DNA of 64,000 nt, from assembly GCA_001606155.1 (NCBI GenBank), contig LODT01000015.1, forward strand, positions 124,001 through 188,000, read 5' to 3'. The notes below the pieces were generated by a model that had not been told where the DNA came from, made no database searches, and was given only the letters and a program-made list of their open reading frames with translations. This DNA is from Tieghemostelium lacteum (taxonomy: Eukaryota > Evosea > Eumycetozoa > Dictyosteliales > Raperosteliaceae). Within the stretch, counting starts at the first letter, position 1; every line of letters starts with the position of its first letter. The position numbers and the translations under genes were made by a program. Shown here one piece after another: positions 11,346 to 21,821 of the stretch.

Positions 11346-12149
11346 ATGAATAGACTATTAACTCTATTTGCTTTAGTTGTATTATTAAAAGTTGCCACCG
11401 CAACCATCGGTGTTGATATTTCATCTGCATCCGATGTACCAGCTTTCCAATGTTTAAAGAATGAAGGTTATGATTTTGCCATCATTAGAGCTTGGGAATC
11501 AGTTGGTCAACCAGATAGCAACGGTCCACACTCTGTTTACAATGCTTGGGAAGGTGGTATGGCTGATGTTGATGTATGTTTGAAGAAAAGATATTCTATA
11601 TATCTCCTACATTTTTATTATATCATATATACTTACATGATGTTTTTGAATTTCTTTAAAGATTTATGTATTCCCATGTTTCTCATGTGGTAATGGATAC
11701 GGTCAAGTACAATCAGCTATTAAATATGTTCAATCTTATAATGCCAAATTTGGTATGGTTTGGTTCGATATTGAAGGTCCAGGTACATATTGGGGTGGAG
11801 ATCAAAGTTCAAATGCTGCCTTCTTTGCTGATATGGTTTCTGGTGCACAAGCTTTAGGTGCTCACATTGGTATTTATACCTCAGCTTCTCAATGGATTCC
11901 AATTATGGGTGGTTACACTGGTGGATCTGGTTTCCCATTATGGTATGCTCATTGTATGTATCAAAGATTATATAGTTTGTTTAAGCATATTAACTAATTA
12001 TATATTTTTTTATTGAATTTATAGATGATGATAATCCTTCATTCTCAGATTTTTCTCCATTTGGTGGATGGACAGCTCCAGCCATTAAACAATACAATGG
12101 TGATTTAAGTGTTTGTGGTTTGGGAATTGATGCCAATTGGTACCCATAA
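11346..12149 (+). CDS. Secreted GH25-type lysozyme
   Basis: Three exons (11346-11573, 11662-11953, 12025-12149) give 214 aa with intact frame at both introns. Residues 1-18 are a clear signal peptide ([19 protein letters not shown]). The mature start [11 protein letters not shown] carries the first catalytic-site aspartate of the GH25 barrel. [14 protein letters not shown] carries the D-x-E pair, and the C-terminus has [10 protein letters not shown]. Length fits the single-domain Entamoeba-type lysozymes found in Dictyostelium. The enzyme cleaves peptidoglycan between MurNAc and GlcNAc, probably in phagosomes to digest bacterial food. The ATG at 11346 is favoured over upstream frame because it begins the signal peptide. 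Confidence 0.9.
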
Positions 12150-12366
12150 ACTTTTTAGATAGTTTATTATATTATAATAATAAAGTAATAATAGAAAGAT
12201 TATTACGAGGATTTAACTCAAAAAGTATTTTTTAAATATTTTAAAAAATACTCTAATTGTAATAATAAATTGAAAAAAGATATAACTATCTCTATTATTG
12301 ATTTTTTTTAACCTAAAACTAATAAAAATCGATTTTTTATTAAGTGTATTCATTATTAATAATTTA

Positions 12367-13317
12367 TTAATAATGATTTGGATGTTCAGTAGATGTTTGC
12401 TTATGAATATTTAATTTTGGAGAATTTTCCACATTTGGGGATGGAGTAGAAACTAAACGGTAATTAATATAGTTTTTTTCTTTTTTATGTTTGGAATTCC
12501 ATTGGTCAATAATGTCATTATTCTCTTTTTCTTCTTCTGAAGAAGAATAATCAATATGTGGTTTAAACTTTGGTATTTGATATAGATTTTCATTGGAATC
12601 AGATGATAGAGACAATCTATTTACTTTCTTTTCAATATTATTATTATTATTATTATTATTATCAGATATATTGTATAGAGATTCAGATGTTTGAAGTCTA
12701 TGAGCTTCAACTTCATAACCTTGAATGGTTTGCATAGATTCAGTTTTTATCATTCCCTTCTTATTATGTGTTCCGGGTAATTGATAATTTTGTTTCTCTA
12801 AAGTTGGAATTAAATATTTATCTTGTGGAATAAATTCTCTAACTACCATTAAATTACAATGTAATTTTTCAGCACAATAATTTGATAGTCTAATAAAATT
12901 TATAAAGAATATTAATATTCTTTATCTAAATTTTGCTTTTTAAATTTTAACTTACTTTTTTGATTTATCACTAAAGGCTGAAATTAAAATCATATCTATT
13001 TTTAATAATTTAACTTTGTTTCTAATAATTCTTTTTGTAGAACCATATTCAATAAATGTTAAATTTTTAATCTATATTTTTTAAAAGTTAATTTTATATG
13101 AATATTTAATAAATAAATTAATTAAAATATATACCTTTTTTTTATCTAAAATTCTAGTAAATTGTTTTATAACATTTGATGAGTTATTACCTATACCTTT
13201 ATAAAATTTTGCTTTGGCAATTAAAATTACCCAATCATTTTCTTTAATTAGATCTAAAACTCTATAAAAAGAGGAAAAAGATTGTTCTTTATCATTTATA
13301 TAAACAAGGAATTTCAT
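12367..13317 (-). CDS. Universal-stress-protein-like domain protein with Asn/Ser-rich tail
   Basis: Three exons (13317-13135, 13071-12956, 12889-12367) give about 273 aa; all splice phases match. The first 125 residues fit a USP alpha/beta fold. It opens MKFLVYINDKEQS, then has a helix (FYRVLDLIKENDWVILIAKA), IDMILISAF in the place of the 'DLIVMG' strand, and YCAEKLHCNLMVV matching the 'A..PVLVV' C-terminal strand. The G-x2-G-x9-G ATP loop is not obvious, so nucleotide binding is doubtful. The second half is low-complexity, with an asparagine run and SSSEEEKEN. Function is unknown. Confidence 0.65.
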
Positions 13318-13869
13318 AATCTTTTTGTTAATGTCAAATAAAAATATTTGTAAAATAAGTAGATAATACAAATTAAATTTTTGTTTTAAAATTATTCTAA
13401 AAACCTTTTTGATATTGATTTATTATTTTAATTAATTTCTTCAAATATTTTTAAAATTGGAAAAAATTACTAAAAGTGGAAAAAAAAACTTTAAGATTTT
13501 TGAAAATTCTTGAGCATCTTTTAAAAGACGATAATTTTTATGTCGTCAAATTCTTTTAATGAATTGGAATTCTGTTTAGTTTATTTATTTTTAGTCAACT
13601 AGAATAGGTTAGAAAAGTGGTTAATATTATGTTTTTTCGTTTCACTTTTATCCATTTTTGTAATCCTATTTTTAATTAATTAACCTCTCGATGAATTTTT
13701 AAATCGAAATGATATAAATATATATTTCTATTTATATTCTTGAATGTTTTTAGTTAAAATTATTTTTAATTAAAAAAAAATAAAATACTAAATAAAAATT
13801 TAAAATCAGTTTGCAAATGAAATTATATTTTACCTAAAAACACCTATTAATAATAAATCAAAAGAAACC

Positions 13870-14105
13870 AAACAGAGATATCGAATCAGAAAATACATTA
13901 GTAACTCCAATATATAAGATATATCAGGATAACCAATGTGGGCACTCCCTTACAATACAGTTTGTAGATGATGAGGAAAGACCCAATGGTATAATCATTT
14001 CTTGACTTGTTGTTGCTAGATCTATAATTTTAGAAGTAAAATGCAACTCTCCTATGGAAGAAATTGATTGGAGTTTATCAAAACCACCTAATCAATATAA
14101 AAAAC
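13870..14105 (+). pseudogene. Decayed coding fragment, family unknown
   Basis: The stretch reads as convincing protein for about 50 codons (contains VTPIYKIYQDNQCGHSL and FVDDEERPNG). After an interruption it continues with CNSPMEEIDWSLSKPPNQY. There is no start codon in frame and the base composition is more balanced than surrounding intergenic DNA. I read it as a relic of a former gene; no family was recognised. Confidence 0.4.
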
Positions 14106-14281
14106 ACAATCATACATAAAATAATAAAAAATGGAAGGAGATTCAACCAAATTCACAAATCCCGAGTTCTATTCAATAATTTCAAAATAAAAAATTTAAT
14201 TTTTGCTCTTTTTAATATAAATCCAATTAATTGTTTTTTTGAAAATTTTCATTTCACATGTGAATTACTTACAGTAATAAT

Positions 14282-14423
14282 AATGAACACGAAAATACAG
14301 GATCAAAGATTGAGGGATTTAGAGACCTCCAATCAAGATCTCCAATCAGATATCAAAAGACTGGGATTTGATGTGGCTATATTGACATTAGATAACAAAC
14401 AAATCAGAGTGGAGAACATCTAA
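14282..14423 (+). pseudogene. Coiled-coil gene fragment (sense copy)
   Basis: A 46-codon frame from the ATG at 14282 encodes heptad-like sequence (LRDLETSNQDLQSDIKRLG, then DNKQIRVEN). It stops abruptly. A related but longer heptad run is present on the opposite strand just downstream (14462-14572), so this looks like one half of an inverted pair of fragments rather than a whole gene. Confidence 0.4.
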
Positions 14424-14461
14424 ATCAAAATTAATATTAAAAGACTGGACAAAAATATTGA

Positions 14462-14572
14462 CATACCTCTCTGTTGGTTATCCTCTATGAGTTGTTTGTT
14501 TTCCTCTCTGATTTGTTTGTTATCCTCTCTGAGTTGTTTGTGGTGTAATGTCAATTCCCACAATTGTATGTA
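14462..14572 (-). pseudogene. Coiled-coil gene fragment (antisense copy) with tandem heptads
   Basis: Read on the minus strand this encodes a run of near-identical 7-residue units: HHKQLRE, DNKQIRE, ENKQLIE, DNQQR. The underlying DNA is an imperfect 21-base tandem repeat. A GTATGT follows the last unit, as at a splice donor. No start codon or downstream exon could be found. It pairs with the sense fragment at 14282-14423. Confidence 0.4.
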
Positions 14573-14929
14573 TCATACCCCATATTCGAACTATCTTAAA
14601 AATATCCTTTCATCAATCAACAATAAATCAAAACAAAATTTTATTCTTATCCTATCCTATAAAATTATCCTTTTAACCATGAATTGGAGGGTATCATTTC
14701 TTTCATCTCGTAAATTGTAGGAAATATCATGATTAATTATAAATCCATTGTAGGACTATCTATACTCTTTTTTTTAATTTAATAAATCACTTCAACGGTA
14801 TCATTTACTTTTAATGTTTAGTTTATAGCATTCTTTTTAAAAATCAATAATGGAATTCAATAATTATAAAATTACTTGAAAAAAAGATTCTAGCATAACT
14901 TGCCATACTGATTATGCAATTAAAAAGAG

Positions 14930-15055
14930 ATGCACAAAAAGTATTGCAAACAAATCAATTTATGTTTTATTATATCTAATCATCCAGATCAATATAAGGA
15001 TATCAAAGACGCTTATAATCAAATACAAAAGGAAAAGAAACAAAATGATAATTAA
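14930..15055 (+). pseudogene. Short J-domain-like fragment
   Basis: A 41-codon frame ends with NHPDQYKDIKDAYNQIQKE, which recalls the second half of a DnaJ domain: HPD followed by the helix with the conserved 'AY'. The first J-domain helix is poorly represented and there is no continuing domain. It may be a decayed fragment or chance resemblance. Confidence 0.25.
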
Positions 15056-15095
15056 AAAAAAAAATTTTGTTAGAAAAAAACTGGATTTTGCCAAT

Positions 15096-15104
15096 GCGCC
15101 AAAA
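15096..15104 (-). promoter_or_regulatory. E2F-type site upstream of the PIP-box phosphatase
   Basis: On the minus strand the bases read TTTTGGCGC, matching the E2F/DP consensus TTTSSCGC. It lies about 65 bases upstream of the start codon at 15171. G/C-rich octamers are rare in this A/T-rich intergenic DNA. Dictyostelids have E2F/DP and an Rb homologue. Binding is not shown. Confidence 0.4.
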
Positions 15105-15170
15105 TTTTAAACATTAATTTTAGGAAAAATAAAATTTATAAAATAGTTGAGTGTAATTATTAATTTGATA

Positions 15171-16721
15171 ATGGATAAATTTTTGATTGTAAAATCTATA
15201 AATCCTGGATTTGTAAAAGTAAATGATGAAAAATCAACAACAATCCCTATTCCAATGAATGTTGATTCTGATAAAGAAAATCTAACAAATAATATACCAA
15301 CAACAAAGGATTTAAAATCCGAGGCCAAAGTATCTACAACAACTAAAGAAACAACTACAAAAAAAGAAACAACTATTACTACAACTAAAAAAGATACAAA
15401 TAAAAAATCAAAAGATGCAAAGATCAAGATTGAAAAAGAAAAAGAAAATGAAAAACTAAAAGAAAAAGGTGGACAACAAACATTGGTTTCAGCATTTTTT
15501 CAAACTAGTAATGGTACACAACCAATTTGGAAATATGTACATGAAAAAGAGGCAGCAGAAAGAGCTGAACAAGAGAAAAAAGATCGTGAGAGAGAAGAGA
15601 AGGAAGAATTAGAGAGACAAGAACGTCTAAAAAAGAAAGCAGAATTGAGAAAGCAAAGAGCAGCTGCCAGAAAACAAAGAGAAGAAGAGGAATGGGAGAG
15701 ATATCAAATTGCAAAAGAGACTAATCTTTTGGAGGGTCAAGAAATTATTGATGGTCTATTTTTGGGTTCATTTATTTCTGCTAAAAATGAGGATTTCCTT
15801 CTAAAAGCTAATATTAGAAAGATCTTAAATGTAACCTCTGAGGTACCATGTTATTTCAAGGTAGATGATGATAAAATAACTGTTGATAAAGTTGGGAATA
15901 ATAATGATGAAGAAGATGAAGAATTAAAAAAAGATATTGAAAAAATATCTGAAACTAGAGATAATCATGACACCAATTCAACAACAACAACAATTACTGT
16001 TGATAATATTATTGAAAGTAAAGAAGAAAAAGAAATTGATACAAAAGAAAGAGAAGTTAGATATCTAAGAATACCAATATCTGATGGTAGTAATTCACCA
16101 ATTGAAAACTATTTTAAGGAAGCTTGTGAATTTATAAAAGATGGAGAAGGATCAACATTGGTACATTGTAAACAAGGTAAATCTAGATCACCATCTATTA
16201 TTTTAGCCTATTTAATGATGGAACAAAAATGGACATTAGAAAAATCATGGAAACAACTCTATGAAAAAGCTCCAAAAGAATACAGAATCAATGATGGTTT
16301 TAAAAAGAAATTAATTGATTTGGAATTATCTTTATTTGGTGAGAATTCTAATAACTATTTTAATTTGTTACCAAGAACAAATTATAGACAAAAGCATCTT
16401 ACTGGTATTGAATATGATAATGAAGATGAAGATGATGATGATGATGATGAAATTGAAGATATTATGAAAATTGATGATAATGCAACTAGTAAGATTTTAG
16501 ATGAAACTGAAACCAACAAAACTTTAGATGAAACTACTAAAAAAGTTGATCAAGTTGTATTATCATTACCTAAAGAAGAGGAAATGGAGAAGAATAAAGA
16601 GAAGGAAGAATCAAAAATTCAAAATATTATAATTGATGAAGACCAAGAAGATGGTTTAATCAATAAGAAGAGAATTTTGAACAAAAAAACTATTAAATTA
16701 CAAGATGAAGATGATGAATAA
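15171..16721 (+). CDS. Dual-specificity phosphatase with N-terminal PIP box
   Basis: A single exon of 516 aa. The ATG at 15171 is used because codons upstream in the frame lack ATG. Residues 103-110 (QTLVSAFF) fit the PCNA-interacting consensus Q-x-x-h-x-x-F-F. A long Lys/Glu/Arg helix follows (residues about 125-185). The DSP domain spans about 192-385: LEGQEIIDGLFLGS, the general-acid loop IPISDGSNSP, and the active site HCKQGKSR with His 332, Cys 333 and Arg 339. It is interrupted by an acidic low-complexity insert around residues 230-295. The C-terminal 130 residues are acidic. Substrate is unknown; tyrosine/serine phosphatase activity is expected because all catalytic residues are present. 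KEN tripeptides occur at 35-37 and 91-93. Confidence 0.88.
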   Translation: MDKFLIVKSINPGFVKVNDEKSTTIPIPMNVDSDKENLTNNIPTTKDLKSEAKVSTTTKETTTKKETTITTTKKDTNKKSKDAKIKIEKEKENEKLKEKGGQQTLVSAFFQTSNGTQPIWKYVHEKEAAERAEQEKKDREREEKEELERQERLKKKAELRKQRAAARKQREEEEWERYQIAKETNLLEGQEIIDGLFLGSFISAKNEDFLLKANIRKILNVTSEVPCYFKVDDDKITVDKVGNNNDEEDEELKKDIEKISETRDNHDTNSTTTTITVDNIIESKEEKEIDTKEREVRYLRIPISDGSNSPIENYFKEACEFIKDGEGSTLVHCKQGKSRSPSIILAYLMMEQKWTLEKSWKQLYEKAPKEYRINDGFKKKLIDLELSLFGENSNNYFNLLPRTNYRQKHLTGIEYDNEDEDDDDDDEIEDIMKIDDNATSKILDETETNKTLDETTKKVDQVVLSLPKEEEMEKNKEKEESKIQNIIIDEDQEDGLINKKRILNKKTIKLQDEDDE

Positions 16722-16837
16722 AATTGTATTTTTTTCACACACCACCATACATATATATATTTTTACTTTACTTTTTGAAAATAATAATTATTACTTTTAC
16801 TATAACTATTATATACCTATATAAATACTTGAATCGT

Positions 16838-17672
16838 TTATTTTGGTCTTAACCATTTTAAACAAATAATTAAAGCAATGATACCTAAAAGAATTAAAAT
16901 AATAAATGATAATATAACTTTGTTGGTTGCAACTCTTCTTGCCATTGCACCCATAACTTTTCTGGCAGATTTAACATTATCATCAGTTTCATGAAGTTTA
17001 TCTACCATACCTCTAATTTGATTACCCTGTACTGCTAAATTGGTAAGAATAGTTTCACCAATTTGTTCATTTTCTATAGATTTTTGTTGTGTTCTCAATA
17101 ATCTTTCATTTGTTTGATCTAACATATTCTGTCCTGTTAATAAATGTTGTCTTTGATTATCGTATTGTGACTATTATTATTATTCCCATTTCCCAAATAA
17201 GATTAGTTATATTATTGAATTCAATAACCTATTAAAAAAAATATGACATACCTGGTAATCTTCTGGCATTGAGGAAAAAGGATTATTATTATTACCACCA
17301 TAGGGGTTACTATTAAAACTATTTGAAACTTGATTAGCTGCTAATGATATTTCTTTTTTAAATCTTGCAATATCTGATTGATATTGTTTAATCTTTTGTA
17401 ATAGTCTAACTCTTTGTGGATGATTTTGTGTTAATTTTTCCATTTCTGATAACTAAAAAGTTTTTTATTAGATCTTAATCTTTATAGTATTATAAATTTC
17501 TCTCTCTTTCTTTTGCTCTTACATATTGTTGTGCTTCATTTATATCTTGTTCTGCCTCTCTAACGGCTACTTTTTTTCTTTCACCTGCAAAATTTGGTAT
17601 CTGTTTAATTCTTCTAGTTATTGTATTACAAACATGTTGAAAATTTTGTTCTGTTCTATCAAATTGGTCCAT
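16838..17672 (-). CDS. vti1A: Vti1-type Qb-SNARE
   Basis: Three exons (17672-17523, 17452-17252, 17170-16838) give 227 aa. The N-terminal part matches the Vti1 Habc-like helical domain (FQHVCNTITRRIKQIP; ERKKVAVREAEQDINEAQQYL). The Qb SNARE helix covers about residues 130-190 with the zero-layer glutamine in AVQGNQIRGM and the conserved ending KVMGAMARRV. A single C-terminal membrane anchor follows (VILSFIILILLGIIALIICL). Vti1 mediates fusion at Golgi, endosomes and lysosomes. The gene converges with the phosphatase gene, with about 115 bases between stops. Confidence 0.92.
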
Positions 17673-17730
17673 TTTTAATATCTATTTTAAAAATGTATAT
17701 ATTTATACAAATACAAGAAAAAAAAAACAG

Positions 17731-19398
17731 TCAAAAAATTATAAAAAAAAAAAATAAATAGTAATGATAATAAAAATTTAAAAACTTTTCTTTTTGATTT
17801 TTTTCAATTCTCAAAATTTCAAGTGATTTACTTTTGTATATATCTGGTTTAATTGAAATTTTTAATTGATTATTTATTAATATATTTGATAGAATTTCAT
17901 CTTTAATATTTAATTTATACAAGTTTGATTGATTTTTAATTGTATTTTCAAATTTTGTGATGGTAGAAGGTGATAATTGATTTACTGTAAATTGATTTGG
18001 TAATTTTAATTCTTTTAAATTTTGATTTTTTGTAATAATTTCAATTAATGATAGGATATAGGAATTATAGTCAGTAGATGGAGTATCAGAATCTTGTATC
18101 TCTAAAGATTCTAGTGTATTATTATTAACAATAAAAGGTATAATACCAGTTGAATTATGAATTTTCATAATTTTTAATTTTTTAATCGCACAATTGTTTT
18201 TTAATAGAGATTCGGCATCTGATTGATAAATGTAAACTTTTAACTTTAGAGTAGATACATTGATATCAATTAGATTGTTGATTGGTAATGGTATTCTACC
18301 ATCATTTTTAATAGTTAAACTATTTAAATGTTTTAAAAGTTTTAATATTCTTTTTAGTTTTTCCATCGTTGTAAAAACCTGAAAATTATTATTATCAAAT
18401 AGAAGAGTTAACTTTTGTAGATTATGAAATTGAAATGTACTTTTATCAAATTGATTTGCTGGTACTGTAATTTTCATTATTGCTGAATTTGATTTCCACA
18501 GTGATAATAAATCTAGTGAATAATCTAAATTTCCAAATTTTAGATATTTTAATGTGGAATTTTGAATTTCTAAATTGGTTGTTGGTGTATCAAAATCAAA
18601 ATCATTAATTAAAAAGGAACATAAAGTAGTGTTCTTATTTAATAAATCTATAATTATAGTTGATGATATTGTTGTCTTTGTTTCATAGTCTAATTTTAAT
18701 TCAAATTCTAAAATGGAGAGATTAGATTGAATTTTTTCTAGAATGGGATGATAGGAATCATCTTCAAATGGTAAAACAATAGATAATGATAGAAATTCCA
18801 ATTTACTAATACTATCAATTAGTTGACAAATTGGTTTACAGCCAATAGTAAAGCCCTCCAAAGTTATAGATTTTAAAATTGGAAATAAACTAGGATCAAT
18901 AGTATCTAATACTGTTAGAATATACATATTATCACCTTGATATAATGATAGAGATTCCAATTTTGTTCTTGATTTTATAAAATTTAAATCTGATAATTTA
19001 AATAATGAATTTCTACTATTTAATTCAATTTCTAATTCCAATAGATTTTCAAAATCCATATCATTTAAATTTAATAGATTAGATTGATCAATAGTTAAAC
19101 TATAGAGATCTGATGATAATTTATCATTTTCAATATCTAATCTATTTAAATCCTGATACCAATTAAGTGATAATTCTCTCTTTGGTACTTTACTACCAAT
19201 CATTCTATATTCATTATACTGAAATGCATTATTTATAACAAATCTTTTCTTGTAAGAACATTTGGTTTCTATTAAATATTTCAATTGTTTAGATATAAAT
19301 AATAATTGTAAATAAACTTTTTTAAAATATATAAAATTATCTAAAAAATTATTTAAATAATAATTTAAAATCTTTATCAATATGTAATTTGAAAACAT
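17731..19398 (-). CDS. F-box/LRR-like orphan protein, 555 aa
   Basis: The frame opens at 19464 but the ATG at 19398 (MFSNYILIKILNYYL) is the likely start, because the extension is poly-Phe sequence from intergenic composition. The N-terminal 40 residues have the hydrophobic helix pattern of dictyostelid F-box-like starts. Residues about 95-530 are irregular leucine-rich segments (LKSITLEGFTI, LEFLSLSIVLPF, LKHLNSLTIKN). No enzymatic motif is visible. Role as a ubiquitin-ligase adaptor is a guess. The extreme C-terminus (NFYYHYYLFFFFIIF) is hydrophobic and may be a drifted tail. Confidence 0.7.
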   Translation of the reverse strand: MFSNYILIKILNYYLNNFLDNFIYFKKVYLQLLFISKQLKYLIETKCSYKKRFVINNAFQYNEYRMIGSKVPKRELSLNWYQDLNRLDIENDKLSSDLYSLTIDQSNLLNLNDMDFENLLELEIELNSRNSLFKLSDLNFIKSRTKLESLSLYQGDNMYILTVLDTIDPSLFPILKSITLEGFTIGCKPICQLIDSISKLEFLSLSIVLPFEDDSYHPILEKIQSNLSILEFELKLDYETKTTISSTIIIDLLNKNTTLCSFLINDFDFDTPTTNLEIQNSTLKYLKFGNLDYSLDLLSLWKSNSAIMKITVPANQFDKSTFQFHNLQKLTLLFDNNNFQVFTTMEKLKRILKLLKHLNSLTIKNDGRIPLPINNLIDINVSTLKLKVYIYQSDAESLLKNNCAIKKLKIMKIHNSTGIIPFIVNNNTLESLEIQDSDTPSTDYNSYILSLIEIITKNQNLKELKLPNQFTVNQLSPSTITKFENTIKNQSNLYKLNIKDEILSNILINNQLKISIKPDIYKSKSLEILRIEKNQKEKFLNFYYHYYLFFFFIIF

Positions 19399-19580
19399 TG
19401 CTGATGAAAAAAAGAAAAAAAGGATATTTTTGTATGCAAAAAAAAAATAGAAAATAAATACCAAAAAATTACAAAAAATAGAGATTTTTTAAGTTGGTGA
19501 TTTATTTATTCAATGAAATGGTTTCTTTTTGTTTTTTTTTGTTTATATCTGTTATCTAATTGTTTCTATTTTCAACTCTA

Positions 19581-21821
19581 TTAAGCTCTATTATCATTAT
19601 TTTCATTTAAATTTTGATCATTATCTATATTTTCATTATTCAGTAGATTATTATTCACCTGATTATTATTTTGATTATTATTATTTTGATTATTTTGATT
19701 AATTTCTTGAGGAGTTTCTTCTTGAAAATTATCAAAATCAGCATCACCAGAAACTATACTATTTAAATTTAAACTACTATTACCAATAGTGTGGGTATCA
19801 TCAGTAAAAGTAGCTAAATTCTTTTTTTGAGTAGGACTATAGGAAGAGAGGAAAACATTTTGAACTTTGTATAGATCAGCACCATCAGGTGTTGAAAGTT
19901 TTTGAGTAAAACGTACCTCGGCAATCAGTGATTTCTCTTGAGAGGTTGGACTCCACAAATTTAGGAGTTTAGGTATAAATATGATAAAGAGTGAAAAGGA
20001 AGTAATAAATATTCCTGCTATACATAGGATGATGGTTTGATTGATATAATATTGGGGGACGACTAATAAACATACAATAGAAAAGAGTATAAAAAATATA
20101 GTGTATAGGGTACTGCTGATGGTTTTGGATTCATTGAATTCTGCAATATCTACAATTCTGAGTTTCCAAGACACAAACAGACCAATAAATAGTAAGAGTG
20201 CAAAATAGACTAAAAGTACATAGAGTGTTACGGTACCGTACTGATTCATCTGACAGACCTGCATATATTCATATCTAGTCAGATCATCAATATTATAGAC
20301 ACGGTTACTTTCTACTTGACCACGACTCGTTATGATTCCCATTAGAATTACATTGGCCATCTCTAGAGTCAAAATCCATGGAAACAATTGAAAATTGGTA
20401 ATCTTTATAGTTTTTAGATGAGGATTATCGAATATTAACCAAATACGGAAATTCTTGACAACCAATGAACCAATTAATGTAGTGAACCCAATAGACACTA
20501 GCCAATAACGTAGATTACAAAATAGATTCGAAGGTGGTAATGACCATATAATGATACCACTATAGACAATAATGGCACCAAATACTATTAAACCACAAAA
20601 TAATGGACTTGCAGCTCTAATTGAGTTACTATCACGATATACTATAATAATGAGTAGTAATATCAGACATATTGCAATTAGTACACCAGAAGTCACTGGG
20701 AAAGCACGTGTTATAGTCTTTGGAAGATTTCTTGCAACGACAGGTATAGAGAAATTACCAAAATTTGTCATTCCAGGATAGGGATCATTGATAGTACGAT
20801 ACATGGCTAAATCTATACAATTTGTAACGGTACTGACATTTTTAAATATAAATCTATTGTAGGGGTTACAGAGATAGGGTGATTTTGAAACTGGATTAAA
20901 TTTCAATTGAGTTTCCATTCCTTCGATAACATCTCTAGTCTCATCACTGACATTGGCACCATATTCCAATGTTATAAAATTATTCTTTAAAGAACCACTG
21001 TAGAATTTAATTTTTGTTTTATCTGCTTTGGCAGCATTGATTAGTTCCATATAGGGCATTGTCCAGTTCATTATTAGAGAAATGTCAATTTTGTTACCAT
21101 AGATTTGTCTTTGATCATAACCATTAGTACCCATACCTATATAGCCATATTCTAGACTGGTCATACTGACTGACATATCATTTAGAGATTGACCAATGAC
21201 ATCTACTCCCATATCATAGAGAGCTTTAGAGGCACCACTTGATAGTTCGGCATTGGATCTTGAACCTATATTAAACATGAGTAGAGTTACATCGGGATTG
21301 GATTGACGGGCACCAACAAAAAATGTATTGGCAGGATAGTCATTGGCAATAGGTGCACCAGGTGAAATGAATCCTAGAACATTGGTCTTTGTCATTAGTC
21401 CTGCAAAGAAACCAGTTAGAAAATATATAGCTTCATAGTCTACATCGGCAAACATGGATCGATTGAATGTCGGTTGAGGTAGACCTCTAATCATTATATA
21501 GAGATCCGGATACAGTAATGAAATTTCTTGTGCACATGGTGCATGTTCTTCTGATGTAGTTATAATTACATTATATCCAATATCAGCCAATGACTCTAGA
21601 AATCTTTCACAACTATCAATGCCGACCGAAAATAAACTAACTTTTTTTGATTTTAAAAATCTTTCAACATAGACTTTAGATAGTGTCAATTGATAATTAA
21701 ATCCTAAATCATTAGGTTGTCCATATAATATTACTGCTATTTTTAAATCTTTAACATCTATTGATTTTATATCCATTATTTGATATATTAATAATATTAT
21801 TATTAAAAATTTAAATTTCAT
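19581..21821 (-). CDS. Metabotropic glutamate receptor-like GPCR (Grl family)
   Basis: A single exon of 746 aa. A signal peptide (residues 1-20) is followed by a BMP/periplasmic-binding-like domain (about 27-340): KIAVILYGQPNDLGFNY, then the BMP-typical FLTGFFAGLMTKTNVLGFI. Seven transmembrane helices follow between about 375 and 635, starting TSGVLIAICLILLLIIIVY, with an FR-x-W-x-I-F segment (KNFRIWLIFDN) after helix III. This is the layout of the Dictyostelium class-C GrlB-type receptors, which respond to small ligands such as GABA or glutamate-like molecules. The cytoplasmic tail is Asn/Gln-rich. The ligand cannot be told from sequence. Confidence 0.92.
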   Translation of the reverse strand: MKFKFLIIILLIYQIMDIKSIDVKDLKIAVILYGQPNDLGFNYQLTLSKVYVERFLKSKKVSLFSVGIDSCERFLESLADIGYNVIITTSEEHAPCAQEISLLYPDLYIMIRGLPQPTFNRSMFADVDYEAIYFLTGFFAGLMTKTNVLGFISPGAPIANDYPANTFFVGARQSNPDVTLLMFNIGSRSNAELSSGASKALYDMGVDVIGQSLNDMSVSMTSLEYGYIGMGTNGYDQRQIYGNKIDISLIMNWTMPYMELINAAKADKTKIKFYSGSLKNNFITLEYGANVSDETRDVIEGMETQLKFNPVSKSPYLCNPYNRFIFKNVSTVTNCIDLAMYRTINDPYPGMTNFGNFSIPVVARNLPKTITRAFPVTSGVLIAICLILLLIIIVYRDSNSIRAASPLFCGLIVFGAIIVYSGIIIWSLPPSNLFCNLRYWLVSIGFTTLIGSLVVKNFRIWLIFDNPHLKTIKITNFQLFPWILTLEMANVILMGIITSRGQVESNRVYNIDDLTRYEYMQVCQMNQYGTVTLYVLLVYFALLLFIGLFVSWKLRIVDIAEFNESKTISSTLYTIFFILFSIVCLLVVPQYYINQTIILCIAGIFITSFSLFIIFIPKLLNLWSPTSQEKSLIAEVRFTQKLSTPDGADLYKVQNVFLSSYSPTQKKNLATFTDDTHTIGNSSLNLNSIVSGDADFDNFQEETPQEINQNNQNNNNQNNNQVNNNLLNNENIDNDQNLNENNDNRA

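Noticed and set aside
15174-15191. KFLIVK near the N-terminus of the phosphatase as an APIM (second PCNA-binding) motif
   Set aside because: APIM needs Lys/Arg at position five; here it is Val.
15273-15281. KEN box (APC/C degron) in the PIP-box phosphatase
   Set aside because: KEN tripeptides are easily found in Lys/Glu/Asn-rich text, so it is only mentioned and not called.
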